Positions 25,581 through 34,572 of a stretch of 60,838 nt of DNA are shown here, piece after piece. This DNA comes from Vibrio xiamenensis (lineage in GTDB: Bacteria > Pseudomonadota > Gammaproteobacteria > Enterobacterales > Vibrionaceae). The notes below the pieces were generated by a model. The model ran no database searches. It was not told where the DNA came from and saw only the letters and a program-made list of their open reading frames with translations. Position 1 is the first letter of the stretch. Every line of letters starts with the position of its first letter. Location: assembly GCF_900100015.1 (NCBI RefSeq), contig NZ_FNDD01000035.1, forward strand, positions 1 to 60,838. Reading direction: 5' to 3'. The translations under genes and the position numbers were made by a program.

Positions 25581-26069
25581 CTAGCCCGCGATGGGCTTGG
25601 CCATGTTATAACCGGTAATCGTAAAACCGACTTTTTGATACATTGCCAAAGCACGCTGGTTGTGAAACGCGACGCGAAGCTTTATTTGCTCCATTCCAAG
25701 CGCAGCAAGCTTGTGTTCAAGTTGCTTAAGCGCCTGCTGACCAAAGCCCATGCTGCGATGCTCCGCAAACACAAAAAAGTCGTAAATAAAGGCGCTGCGA
25801 TCGCTTAAATTGGCGCTAAACCATAAATAACCAACCACCTGAGTGTGCTTTTCAACCTGCGCTTCAATGCACATGAGATCGTGGTCGAGCGTGGTGATAC
25901 CATCGGGAAAGCAGCGCTGAAATTCATGATTGGCTCGGCGCATAGCGTGCTCTTCATCTAAGCCAAAATTCTCGGCAATTTCCTCGCTATAGGCAGCGAT
26001 AAAATAGCGTTGATACGCCTCAAATTCATCGCTGCGAATCGCTCTAAGTGTTACGGGCATTGCTTTCAT
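25581..26069 (-). CDS. GNAT N-acetyltransferase
   Basis: 162 aa. Motif A is AEHRSMGFGQQALKQLEHKL and the end KLRVAFHNQRALAMYQKVGF is typical RimI/YhbS-like. It ends 8 bp upstream of merR, so the two are likely co-transcribed. The start at 26069 fits the GGAAGAG before it; ATGs one codon earlier or three later are alternatives. Confidence 0.87.
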   Translation of the reverse strand: MKAMPVTLRAIRSDEFEAYQRYFIAAYSEEIAENFGLDEEHAMRRANHEFQRCFPDGITTLDHDLMCIEAQVEKHTQVVGYLWFSANLSDRSAFIYDFFVFAEHRSMGFGQQALKQLEHKLAALGMEQIKLRVAFHNQRALAMYQKVGFTITGYNMAKPIAG

Positions 26070-26145
26070 CATCTCTTCCAATAAATCGTTATGTTGAGGC
26101 TTTTGTTGACCCGCGCGGAATAAACTAACATGGGCTTATTCTTAT

Positions 26146-26622
26146 CTACAGCAGTAGATCGCCGCCGATTGGAATAAACTCACTGGCTTCATTCATTAGC
26201 GAGCGCGCGGTCAACTCGGCCACGCCATAGACTTCGACTTTTTTATTGCCATCAACGCGCAGTTTGTTGGCCAAAATGTCAAAGTCCCCGTCACCAGACA
26301 CCAAAATCACCACGTCCGCTTGGCGAGCGTATTCCATCGCATCGATAGCAATCCCGACATCCCAATCGCCTTTCGCCGAGCCATCCGCACGTTGAATGAA
26401 GGGCTTCAACTTAACCTCAAAACCAATCGCGCGCAGAATATTTTGAAACTCATGCTGCTTTTGGTCACCGCGATCAATGGCATAAGCAAAGGCCTTCACC
26501 ACCTCTCGTCCTTCGGTCGCAACCGCCCAAAATTGGTTGTAATCAAAATTGCGTTTAAACGCTTGTCTGGTGGTGTAATACACGTTTTGTACATCAACTA
26601 AAACGACGACTTTTTCCATCAT
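26146..26622 (-). CDS. NYN-domain protein (LabA/DUF88-like nuclease fold)
   Basis: 158 aa, PIN-like NYN domain. Acidic residues of the metal site are seen in VVLVDVQNVYY, KGDWDVGIAIDAM and LVSGDGDFDILANKL. Such proteins are predicted ribonucleases. Cytoplasmic. ATG at 26622 or one codon later, with GGAAAA upstream. Confidence 0.88.
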   Translation of the reverse strand: MMEKVVVLVDVQNVYYTTRQAFKRNFDYNQFWAVATEGREVVKAFAYAIDRGDQKQHEFQNILRAIGFEVKLKPFIQRADGSAKGDWDVGIAIDAMEYARQADVVILVSGDGDFDILANKLRVDGNKKVEVYGVAELTARSLMNEASEFIPIGGDLLL

Positions 26623-26714
26623 GGGTTTTCCAATAAACTCATTGTCTAATAACGTCAGGCTTCACATTCTATTAAAAGGTAAAGCCTGAAAAATTGTGCG
26701 CCAACCCGTGAAGC

Positions 26715-27260
26715 TTAAGCTACTGGCGGGGCAATGATCGATTCACTGCTTAATGCTTGAATTTTGACCCCAAAGCTGCCGATGCTCGGTAAGGTTGCAT
26801 TGTGATGGCGACGAATCTGTTCGCCGCTGGCATGGGCTTTATCGTGAGTGGTGTGCGCATCAGCGGCTAACGTGACCGCATAGCCAAGCCCTGCTGCGCG
26901 CCGGGTGGTGGTATCGACGCAAAACTCGGTCGCATAACCACAGATGACCACATGTTCAATGCCGCGCTTATCAAGATGTTCAAACAGCTCAGTGCGCAAA
27001 AACGAATCCGGCGTGGTTTTACGCACTAGAAGATCGCTCGGTTTCACCTCTAAATCATGCTGCAATTGCCAGCCTTCACTCAAATAAGCCAGTTCGTCGC
27101 CCGGTTCTTCATGTTGAATGAATACCACCGGCAACTCACTTGCTCGCGCCCAGTCGGTGAGCGCATTTATTCGCGCAACAACCTCGGTTGCTTCGAAAGG
27201 TTGTGGGTTTGGGGCAAATAATCCGTGTTGAACATCAATAACGAGCAGTGCAGTTTTCAT
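26715..27260 (-). CDS. isochorismatase-family cysteine hydrolase
   Basis: 181 aa. The catalytic triad of the family is visible: Asp in ALLVIDVQHG, Lys in LLVRKTTPDSF and Cys in CGYATEFCVDTTTR. It cleaves amide or ester bonds in molecules such as nicotinamide, ureidoacrylate or isochorismate; the substrate cannot be read. ATG at 27260 with AAGGAAG upstream. Confidence 0.9.
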   Translation of the reverse strand: MKTALLVIDVQHGLFAPNPQPFEATEVVARINALTDWARASELPVVFIQHEEPGDELAYLSEGWQLQHDLEVKPSDLLVRKTTPDSFLRTELFEHLDKRGIEHVVICGYATEFCVDTTTRRAAGLGYAVTLAADAHTTHDKAHASGEQIRRHHNATLPSIGSFGVKIQALSSESIIAPPVA

Positions 27261-27358
27261 GGTCTTCCTTTTTAAATCGTTTTCCATCACAGCCTTCGAT
27301 TACAGAAAGCGTTTAATTAAAACGCCAGGCCTGGTGACATTGTCACGCATATGGCGAA

Positions 27359-27784
27359 CTATGACTTACCTAAGTAAGGCGTAAGAAACTCCGCAACCTC
27401 ATCACCAAGCAGCCCAACCTCGACATCAACGCCGGCATTTTTGAGGACCTCAATACCTTTGCCGCTATTACGAGGATCGGGATCGAGCATCGCGACCACG
27501 ACTTTGCCAATGCCGCGCTCGACCAAGGTTTTGGCGCACGCTGGCGTGCGGCCAACAAATGAACACGGCTCAAGAGTAACATAGGCCGTCACCGTGCTAA
27601 GAGAGCCTTTATAGGCTTTAAGCGCTTGGACTTCAGCATGATCGCCACCGATGGCCTGAGTATAGCCCTGTGCAACGATAAGGTTATCTTTGATCAGCAC
27701 ACAACCCACTGGCGGATTAGGTTGGCACTCGGGTAGCGCTTGATGAGAAATCGCCAACGCGCGGCGCATAAAATCTTCGTTCAT
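27359..27784 (-). CDS. stand-alone RibD-type deaminase domain protein
   Basis: 141 aa. The zinc-binding deaminase motifs are HAEVQAL and TLEPCSFVGRTPACAKTLV, and NPPVGCVLIKDN is the RibD/Tad substrate loop. In RibD this domain deaminates the riboflavin precursor and is followed by a reductase domain, which is absent here. It may work on another nucleobase-like compound. The start MNEDFMRRAL has GGAG upstream. Confidence 0.87.
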   Translation of the reverse strand: MNEDFMRRALAISHQALPECQPNPPVGCVLIKDNLIVAQGYTQAIGGDHAEVQALKAYKGSLSTVTAYVTLEPCSFVGRTPACAKTLVERGIGKVVVAMLDPDPRNSGKGIEVLKNAGVDVEVGLLGDEVAEFLTPYLGKS

Positions 27785-27978
27785 GAGAGAAACTCCGGAG
27801 TCAGGCGTAAGGAAAAGCGATTGCGGCATATCACCAAAGCCGAGGTAGAAAAGCAAGCGTCTACTTAGAATTTCTCAATCTTTTCATTATTTATTTCAAT
27901 CAATAACGTCATTTTTATTTTTCAGATGTCTAACAGTGATAGGGTTGAATTAAGATTTCATTTGGAGTGAAACCAGCT

Positions 27979-28617
27979 ATGCATGATGTGACGACCATGG
28001 CCATTACCGTTTTTATGGGCTTTTTTGCCATGATGAATCCGGTTGCCAATACCGCAGTATTTATTGGTATGACCGCAGATAAAAATGATGCCGAGCGTAA
28101 ACAAGTGGCAATCAAAGCGCTGCTGTGCTCCTTTTTGATCATCACCACATTCAGTTTACTCGGCAAAGGCATCTTTGAGCTGTTTGGCATCACCTTACCC
28201 GCGCTGCGCCTTGCCGGTTCAGTGTTAGTGTTTCTGGTTGGCTATCATATGCTGCATGGCAATAGCTCAAAAATGCATACCGATCATGCGGGCGATACCG
28301 ATGAAGAGAACGACATCGCAATCTCACCACTCGCCACACCAATTTTGGCTGGACCAGGAACCATAGCGACAGCGATGAACTACTCAGCATCGGGGCAGCT
28401 GATTAACATTATCGCCACCATAGTGTCCTTTGCGCTGCTGTGCTTAATTACCTTTGTGTGCTTTGTTTATGCACCTAAAATCGTTAAACGGTTTGGCAAA
28501 AGCGGGATTAGCATTACTACGCGATTGATGGGACTGATATTAACCATCATCGCGATGCAGATGCTGATCCAAGGTGTGCACGATGCTTGGCTGTTGTTTC
28601 AAAACGCAAATAACTAA
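27979..28617 (+). CDS. MarC family integral membrane protein
   Basis: 212 aa with six helices. FFAMMNPVANTAVFIGMTAD and SPLATPILAGPGTIATAMNYS are the two MarC signatures. These inner-membrane proteins have unknown substrates despite the historical name (multiple antibiotic resistance). The ATG at 27979 is chosen, with GGAG about 10 nt upstream; a GTG at 27967 is an alternative. Runs opposite to its neighbours. Confidence 0.93.
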   Translation: MHDVTTMAITVFMGFFAMMNPVANTAVFIGMTADKNDAERKQVAIKALLCSFLIITTFSLLGKGIFELFGITLPALRLAGSVLVFLVGYHMLHGNSSKMHTDHAGDTDEENDIAISPLATPILAGPGTIATAMNYSASGQLINIIATIVSFALLCLITFVCFVYAPKIVKRFGKSGISITTRLMGLILTIIAMQMLIQGVHDAWLLFQNANN

Positions 28618-28623
28618 ACGAAC

Positions 28624-28647
28624 AAAACCCGACTTGTCGGGCTTTAT
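28624..28647 (+). terminator. terminator after the MarC gene
   Basis: Stem AACCCGAC / GTCGGGCTT with a 2-nt loop and TTTAT after it. It separates the MarC gene from the convergent gene ending at 28659. Confidence 0.6.
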
Positions 28648-28658
28648 ACTATCCACGG

Positions 28659-29249
28659 TTATTTAAGTGGCGGCCTTTGCTCGGGTTGCCCTTCTTTTGC
28701 AAACCACTCGTCCAGCGCATCGCGCGCTTTATCGCTGTACTGCCCAGCGTAGTTACTGATGTCAGAAAAGCTCGGCACTTGCATACCACACACACTATCC
28801 TGCTCGTGGCTGTCTGGCTCCTCGCCAAACAGTGTAAGCATGGCGTTGGTGTCTTTGATGGTCTGACAGCCATCATAAATATCCGCGGCGGTGACCGAGA
28901 CAATCAAACCGATGCCCACATACGGCAGTGACTCTCCGACGACTGAAGTCACGTTCATCGCCACGTTACGCGCCACGCGTTTGGCTATTTTGCGTGACAA
29001 ACCGTGCGCTTTCACCAACTTGGCTTTGTGTAATTTGGCTTGCTGAGTCAAACGCTGATTCTGCGCCGACAGCGCGCTCATCTTCGCCGCTTTGCTCTTC
29101 ACTAACAGGTTTTGATACGGCAGATGCGAGACCGCACTGTAGAGGAAATCGTAAAATTTAGCGCTGGTTAACGTCAGTACATTGGTGACCAGTAAACCGA
29201 CCATCATAAAGCGCCATAGCCAACGTCTTAAGCGTTGCAATCCCAACAT
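28659..29249 (-). CDS. unknown protein with an N-terminal membrane helix
   Basis: 196 aa. A basic start (RRWLWRF) leads into a membrane helix (about 14-30). A lysine/alanine-rich amphipathic stretch follows (residues 50-92), then a second hydrophobic segment (VGIGLIVSVTAADIY). The C-terminal 60 residues are acidic, with two cysteines. I do not recognise the family. AGAGAG precedes the ATG. Confidence 0.65.
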   Translation of the reverse strand: MLGLQRLRRWLWRFMMVGLLVTNVLTLTSAKFYDFLYSAVSHLPYQNLLVKSKAAKMSALSAQNQRLTQQAKLHKAKLVKAHGLSRKIAKRVARNVAMNVTSVVGESLPYVGIGLIVSVTAADIYDGCQTIKDTNAMLTLFGEEPDSHEQDSVCGMQVPSFSDISNYAGQYSDKARDALDEWFAKEGQPEQRPPLK

Positions 29250-29322
29250 ATCACTCTCTTATTGCTCAAATTTCATTCATAGCAGACTAAACAAAATCGC
29301 CGCAGTCAGTGCAAGTAAAATG

Positions 29323-30291
29323 TTAACCTGATATCGAATCTCCACCACTTTCGCCAGCAATAAACGCCAATAGATTGTCCAGTGCGGCTTTAAAATACAG
29401 CTGGTAGCTGTTTTGCTCCACATAGCCCAAGTGTGGCAAAGCGGTTACGTTTGCAAGGCTCAGTAGTGGCTGATTGGCGCTATCTGTCGGCTCTTGCTCA
29501 TAGACATCCAACGCAGCTTGTTTACTCGGATTCGCTAACAATTCTTGATACAGCGCGCCAGGCTCGACCAGCTCTGCTCGGCTAATATTGACAAACAGCG
29601 AGTCCGATTTCATCTGCGCCAGATCTTCTGCCGTAACGATACTGCGGGTAACATCGTTAAGGCGCAAATGCAGCGACAACACATCAGATGTGGCGAAAAA
29701 CGCACTGCGAGTTTGCGCCGCTAAATAACCATCGTCTTGCGCCTGCTGTCGCGATGCTTCACTGCCCCAGATTTGCACTTGCATACCAAATGCTCGTCCA
29801 AAGCCTGCAATACGTTGACCGATTTTACCATAGCCCCAAATGCCAAGCGTTCGACCGTTCAAGCTACGGCCAAGCCCTAACCCGCCATTTTGTTGCCATT
29901 GGCCGTTTTGCAGCGCCGAATAATACTGAGGAATATACCGCGACGCCGCCATAATCAGCGCCCAGCAAAGCTCTGCTGGCGCCACTGGCGACCCGACACC
30001 TTCCAATACGCGAACCCCATAGCGCTCACACAGCGCAACATCAATATGGGCGCTGACTTTACCCGTCTGGCTAATCACGCGCAGGCTAGGCAACAATCTG
30101 AGTAACGCTTCGCTGATTTCAGTACGCTCACGAATTAACACTAAGCCTTCAACACCTTGTAGCTTGGCCGCCAACTGTTGAGGGTCTGAATAGCTTTGAG
30201 TGAGAACTTTAACCTCGTGACCACGCAGCGAGTCAAAACACGCTAGGTTTTTCACTGCATCCTGATAATCATCCAATATTGCTATCTTCAC
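29323..30291 (-). CDS. D-2-hydroxyacid dehydrogenase (NAD-binding)
   Basis: 322 aa, phosphoglycerate-dehydrogenase-like. NAD site LGIWGYGKIGQRIAGFGRA; active-site Arg in FVNISRAELV, and the general base His in TALPHLGYV. It interconverts a 2-keto acid and the D-hydroxyacid. The true start is a GTG at 30291 with GGAG upstream, giving VKIAILDDYQDA. Alone on its transcript as far as I can see. Confidence 0.92.
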   Translation of the reverse strand: MKIAILDDYQDAVKNLACFDSLRGHEVKVLTQSYSDPQQLAAKLQGVEGLVLIRERTEISEALLRLLPSLRVISQTGKVSAHIDVALCERYGVRVLEGVGSPVAPAELCWALIMAASRYIPQYYSALQNGQWQQNGGLGLGRSLNGRTLGIWGYGKIGQRIAGFGRAFGMQVQIWGSEASRQQAQDDGYLAAQTRSAFFATSDVLSLHLRLNDVTRSIVTAEDLAQMKSDSLFVNISRAELVEPGALYQELLANPSKQAALDVYEQEPTDSANQPLLSLANVTALPHLGYVEQNSYQLYFKAALDNLLAFIAGESGGDSISG

Positions 30292-30501
30292 TAGGCACTC
30301 CTTGCAGGTTAGGAAATCGGTGTAGCCGATTCCGTCCCGTTCACTATAACGAGTTACAGATCCAAACGAATAGCAGCAACGCAAAAACGTGATTAAGCAG
30401 TTGAAATTATGTGATTAACTGAAGTGGGAATGGCGAAAAATAGAGACTGGATAGCGTCAAGAGGCCATAACATCGCCTCTGACGCCAGTATAAGGCGGCG
30501 A

Positions 30502-30927
30502 TTAAAACCCAGCTAAGGTAACCATACTTAAGATCAATAATGCGCTGCTGGCAAAAAATCCAAGCGCAAAAAAGTAGCTGCGTGGGCTGGGGTTTTTCTC
30601 GGTGGCGATGCGGTAATACAGCGCCATATGGCCAAGCCTTGCGATCAAAAACACCCAAATAAACACACTGGTCCAAGTTGGTGACGCGCCGACAAACAGC
30701 GCCAAAAACGCCGAGCTCATCATCATCGGCAAGTTTTCCATGCTGTTCATAAAGGTGCGGTGAGCACGGAAAACAAACGAGTCATGGCTGAGCGACTCAT
30801 CAATTTTTCCGGGTATCGCGTCTTTCTGTGCTGCTTTAGAAACGGTTGCAATCAGCCACTGCGCTACCGTCATCAAAATGATCAGTGCCATCCCCCACAA
30901 AGCGGTGTGATAGTGAGTAAATTCCAT
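30502..30927 (-). CDS. MAPEG family membrane protein
   Basis: 141 aa with four membrane helices. FRAHRTFMNSMENLPMMMSS and LIARLGHMALYYR are the MAPEG signatures. Bacterial members are glutathione-transferase-like membrane enzymes that conjugate or reduce lipid-soluble electrophiles. Fits the detoxification theme of its neighbours. Confidence 0.92.
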   Translation of the reverse strand: MEFTHYHTALWGMALIILMTVAQWLIATVSKAAQKDAIPGKIDESLSHDSFVFRAHRTFMNSMENLPMMMSSAFLALFVGASPTWTSVFIWVFLIARLGHMALYYRIATEKNPSPRSYFFALGFFASSALLILSMVTLAGF

Positions 30928-31021
30928 ATTTTCAATTTCTCTTTCAATGGATTAGCTTGATAGTCTACACCACAGCGGCGCGCAAAAGTGCGCAATCGCT
31001 GTGGCAACTTAAAGACAGTCA

Positions 31022-31930
31022 TCAATTCGCAGGTTTTGTCACCGCGATCTTTGGCTTGACGCTGCCCAAGATATTTATCAGAGCGCCGACAATGATTAAG
31101 CTGCCGCCAATCCAAGTTAAAACGGGCGGCAATTCACCAAACAGAATCAAGCCGAACATAATCGAGAACACCACTTGAATATAGGAGTATGCCGCTACTT
31201 TGTTGGCCACTTCGCTGCGCATCGCCTTGGTTAAGCCCACTTGGCCTATCTGAGTAAACACGCCGATGAAAATCAGCATTAACAACGCATCCCAACTTGG
31301 CATCACGAAATCATTGCCTAATAGCACTAACGATAATGGCAGTGCCAACAGTGGGAAATAGAAAATGATCACGGAACTGTCTTCACTGCCACTTAAGCGT
31401 TTGACAATCACGTATGCAACCGCACTGCAAAACGCACCGGTCATCGCGGCGCCAACGCTAAACAGCGGCAATTCACTGTGCTGGGTATCCATCAAACTTG
31501 GGCTGACCATCAACATGAGACCAAACAGACACAGCGCAATACAAATCACGGTTGAACCCTGAATGCGTTCTTTTAGGAAAATCAGCGCCAGCAAAGCGGT
31601 AAATACCGGATGCAAATATTGCAAAATGGTCGCTTCTGCCAACGGCAAGGTCGACACCGAATAGTAAACACAAATCAGCGCGATGGATCCCATCGTACCA
31701 CGCGCCAGAAGCAGCTTTTTATTATGTCCCCAAATCGAGATGCCCTTGCGCTTCACATCGAGAAAACTGATGATAAAAGAGACCAGCGAACGCGCCGCGA
31801 CAATTTCCATTAGCGGCATATTATAAACGCTGACTAATTTCACCAGCGCTGTCATCAAAGAAAAGCCCAGCGCCGACATCACAATGTAGCGAATGCCGAC
31901 AGGGATAGAGAAAAACCAAGAGAGAGACAT
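31022..31930 (-). CDS. EamA/DMT-family transporter
   Basis: 302 aa with ten membrane helices, two tandem EamA domains. Typical patterns: YYSVSTLPLAEATILQYLHP and LTKAMRSEVANKVAAYSYIQ. It is similar in plan to the RhaT/S-adenosylmethionine-type permeases; substrate unknown. Start at 31930 (MSLSWFF) is preferred over the ATG at 31960, but the ribosome binding site is weak for both. Confidence 0.9.
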   Translation of the reverse strand: MSLSWFFSIPVGIRYIVMSALGFSLMTALVKLVSVYNMPLMEIVAARSLVSFIISFLDVKRKGISIWGHNKKLLLARGTMGSIALICVYYSVSTLPLAEATILQYLHPVFTALLALIFLKERIQGSTVICIALCLFGLMLMVSPSLMDTQHSELPLFSVGAAMTGAFCSAVAYVIVKRLSGSEDSSVIIFYFPLLALPLSLVLLGNDFVMPSWDALLMLIFIGVFTQIGQVGLTKAMRSEVANKVAAYSYIQVVFSIMFGLILFGELPPVLTWIGGSLIIVGALINILGSVKPKIAVTKPAN

Positions 31931-32021
31931 AAAGTTACGACTTAAACATGGCGTCGCCAAGAGCAGCTTAGCCAGAGTACAACTCGCGCCTGAAAATCAG
32001 ACTATCAGGAGCGAAATAAAA

Positions 32022-32624
32022 TTAATCGCTTAGCGCAGCCATTTGGCGGTCGTGCCAGCGACTTAATAGCAACACACTGATGATGGCGCCAAGTAAGGCA
32101 AAGCCCATATCGGACTGAGTGTCCCACACATAACCTTGCGTGCCAAGAAACGCATCCGCGCCATCGCCTGTTGCCACTGCAACCCACCATTCAACCAATT
32201 CATAAAACGCGCTAAAAGCGAGACAAAATGCCACACTAAACACGTTTTGCCACACGCGACCATTGATGATCCCGCGGCGAATCACGATTTCACGCACAAT
32301 GACCGCAGGCACGAAACCTTGAGCGAAATGGCCAAGTTTGTCGTAGTTATTACGCGACCAATCAAACCACAGCTTAAAATCATCAAACAGCGGCACTTTA
32401 GCGTAACTGTAATGGCCGCCAATCATCAAAATAATGCAGTGAATGAGAATCAAACTGTAGAGCAATCCGGTCAGCTTAAAACGCCGATAAGTCAGCGCTA
32501 AAACGGCTAAACCAATCACCGCCGGAATCACTTCCAGTACCCAAGTAAAACGGTCATAAGGTTGGATGGCAGACCAAATAAACGCCGCGAAAAATATCGC
32601 GAGCCAAAGCAGTGCGTGCTTCAT
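32022..32624 (-). CDS. DUF2238 family membrane protein (YjdF-like)
   Basis: 200 aa with six membrane helices. HYSYAKVPLFDDFKLWF and RNNYDKLGHFAQGFVPA are hallmarks of DUF2238. AAGGAG sits 4 nt before the ATG, and the start lies only 1 bp after the stop of the HIT gene, so translation is probably coupled. Function unknown. Confidence 0.9.
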   Translation of the reverse strand: MKHALLWLAIFFAAFIWSAIQPYDRFTWVLEVIPAVIGLAVLALTYRRFKLTGLLYSLILIHCIILMIGGHYSYAKVPLFDDFKLWFDWSRNNYDKLGHFAQGFVPAVIVREIVIRRGIINGRVWQNVFSVAFCLAFSAFYELVEWWVAVATGDGADAFLGTQGYVWDTQSDMGFALLGAIISVLLLSRWHDRQMAALSD

Positions 32625-32625
32625 A

Positions 32626-33099
32626 TTACTCCTTCGTTTCGGTATCTGCTGCGCGAATCATCTGCGCCAACTGAGCCAATTTTTCCGGGTCGGCGGCTTC
32701 GCAGTCATGGGATGACAGATACCCTTCATAACGTGCAAAATATTTGTTGCTTTTGGACTCGATCAATTGAAATTCTGCGCTGTTTCCGGTGCCGTGCATT
32801 GGCGATAATTTACTGTGCAGATGGTCAACACCGTAGCCTTCAAAAAACATTCCGGTGCGGCCAACATCATCAAACGCCTTATCCAGCAAATTGGCGACTT
32901 TTTTGGTCGCGACGATCAAATCACACAGCACCTCATCGCTTTGTTCAAACGCATAGCTGCTATGGTGGGCCTTAGGAATCACCACGGTAAAACCGTCGGT
33001 ATTGGGGAAAATCGACAAAAACGCCAGATGGCGGTCATCTTCCCACACTTTATGACAAGGGATCTTACCGCTGGCAATATCACAAAACACACATCCCAT
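32626..33099 (-). CDS. HIT-family nucleotide hydrolase-like protein
   Basis: 157 aa. CVFCDIASGKIPCHKVWEDD is a classic HIT N-terminus with a CxxC. The HIT triad region reads GVDHLHSKLSP: the first two histidines of HxHxH are present but the third is Lys. This variant occurs in one branch of HIT proteins, so activity may persist. It lies 3 bp downstream of a GNAT gene and 1 bp upstream of the DUF2238 gene: a tight three-gene operon. Confidence 0.88.
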   Translation of the reverse strand: MGCVFCDIASGKIPCHKVWEDDRHLAFLSIFPNTDGFTVVIPKAHHSSYAFEQSDEVLCDLIVATKKVANLLDKAFDDVGRTGMFFEGYGVDHLHSKLSPMHGTGNSAEFQLIESKSNKYFARYEGYLSSHDCEAADPEKLAQLAQMIRAADTETKE

Positions 33100-33102
33100 A
33101 CT

Positions 33103-33528
33103 TTACTCCTTTACGCCATACCGCATTAACTGATAGCCACCCTCATCGTTTTGATGATGACTGATGACTTTAAACCCTTGTGATGCATAAAAACGCGCTG
33201 CTTTCACGTTTTGCGTCATACACTTAAGGCTCAATGTTGCATGTTCACTTCGCGCTTTGGCAAGCAAATTTTTTCCCAAGCCAAGATGATGGTATTGAGG
33301 GTCGACATACAAGTGATGAATAAAATGGTCTGGCTGCCAAATTGAGATAAAACCCGCCACTTGACCACGCCAAAGTGCAACGTAGATCTGCTCATCAAGT
33401 GTATCGCGGTCAAAATCACTGAGTTGATATTGATGGGTATCGAGCCAAGTAAAGGTTTGCCGACGCACGTCCAAATAGAGTTTTCGCAGCGCATAAAGGT
33501 GATCGGGATGATAATCCACAATGTCCAT
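33103..33528 (-). CDS. GNAT N-acetyltransferase
   Basis: 141 aa. Motif A reads PQYHHLGLGKNLLAKARSE and the C-terminus CMTQNVKAARFYASQGFKVI closes the fold. The start MDIVDYHPDH at 33528 has AGGGAA upstream. First gene of the GNAT-HIT-DUF2238 operon. Confidence 0.87.
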   Translation of the reverse strand: MDIVDYHPDHLYALRKLYLDVRRQTFTWLDTHQYQLSDFDRDTLDEQIYVALWRGQVAGFISIWQPDHFIHHLYVDPQYHHLGLGKNLLAKARSEHATLSLKCMTQNVKAARFYASQGFKVISHHQNDEGGYQLMRYGVKE

Positions 33529-33621
33529 TCGGTAATTCCCTGTGATTAAACGGCGAATGTTTGTCGGTATGACGGTGACGAGTGTAGCGCGAAACGTTAA
33601 GTCGCCCAACCCAATCATTAC

Positions 33622-33666
33622 AGCAAAAACAAACCCGCCGCGCGATAGTCACTATCACGCGGCGGG
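33622..33666 (-). terminator. strong terminator of the small lipoprotein gene
   Basis: A near-perfect stem CCCGCCGCG / CGCGGCGGG extended by GATAG / CTATC. On the minus strand it is followed by TTTGTTTTTGC. It lies just past the stop at 33679. Confidence 0.9.
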
Positions 33667-33678
33667 TTACATGGCCAA

Positions 33679-33864
33679 TCAGTAATGGCAATTGCCTTTC
33701 TTTGCCTGCCCTGGCGGGCAGAACTGGCCACCATTGGTATCATGATCGTGATTTGTGCCCGTGCTGGCTTTGACATCAACATCGTGAATTCGCCCTTCGA
33801 CTCGCGTCAATTGGCAACCATTTAATACCATCAAACTCACTGCCAATAACAGATAGGTTCTCAT
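33679..33864 (-). CDS. small lipoprotein, unknown
   Basis: 61 aa. Signal peptide MRTYLLLAVSLMVLNGC with lipobox LNGC. The mature part is short, with HDHD and a cysteine-containing end (FCPPGQAKKGNCHY). This C-terminal pattern is shared by small Vibrio lipoproteins of unknown role. It has its own strong terminator. Confidence 0.72.
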   Translation of the reverse strand: MRTYLLLAVSLMVLNGCQLTRVEGRIHDVDVKASTGTNHDHDTNGGQFCPPGQAKKGNCHY

Positions 33865-34037
33865 CCTTATGTCCTTTATGCTTTAAGTCACACTTTTAGT
33901 GTAGCCAAAGCAAAGTGACATACGTCATAAGAAGGTCATGGTTGATTCACTATTTAATGAGCAAATAACAATTCGCTATTTAAATTCAAAGCCTTTAAAC
34001 ACGTCATTCATCAATAACCACTACATCAACGTCAGGG

Positions 34038-34388
34038 TTAGGCAGCAACCATTTTCGGACTTTCGCCGTATTGGTTGTCTTCCACACCACCATCAGAAAT
34101 GAGGAAGTAGAACAGCACTAGGCCGCCAACCAATGGGATCAGTGAAATCAGTATCCACCAGCCACTTCGACCAGTGTCGTGTAAACGACGAATGTACACA
34201 GACAGCGTTGGTACCAGCGTAACCAGCGTAAAAACAGCACTGAGCACGAAGCTTCCCATAGCAGCGTCAATAACCGCAGCAACCACCATGAAAATTATTA
34301 AAAACAAATAATACATCCAAAATTCTTTGCGTCGTGCACGACCATTAAATACCGCGTATTTTTTAAAAGCCTGAATAAACCATTTCAC
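34038..34388 (-). CDS. DUF805 family membrane protein (YhaH-like)
   Basis: 116 aa with four membrane helices. NGRARRKEFWMYYLF at the start and RLHDTGRSGWWILISLIP are DUF805 signatures. Function unknown. The start is a GTG at 34388 with GAGG 9 nt upstream. Confidence 0.92.
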   Translation of the reverse strand: MKWFIQAFKKYAVFNGRARRKEFWMYYLFLIIFMVVAAVIDAAMGSFVLSAVFTLVTLVPTLSVYIRRLHDTGRSGWWILISLIPLVGGLVLFYFLISDGGVEDNQYGESPKMVAA

Positions 34389-34572
34389 AATTCATTTCCT
34401 CAATTTAGCGTCCTAACGTTGCAACCAACCCAGCGCTGAGTGGGTGGTCGGTGGTGACGTGGGCGAATGCCAAAATTATTGTCTTCCACATAGCCAATGA
34501 GGCGACTTATTGAGCAAATAGTTAAAGAAAAAGCCGAGAATTTGTTTGTAATTTAAATTGTTAGTTAATTGA

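Noticed and set aside
26657..26690. CAGGCTT / AAGCCTG hairpin as a terminator
   Set aside because: The loop is 20 nt and there is no T-run on either strand.
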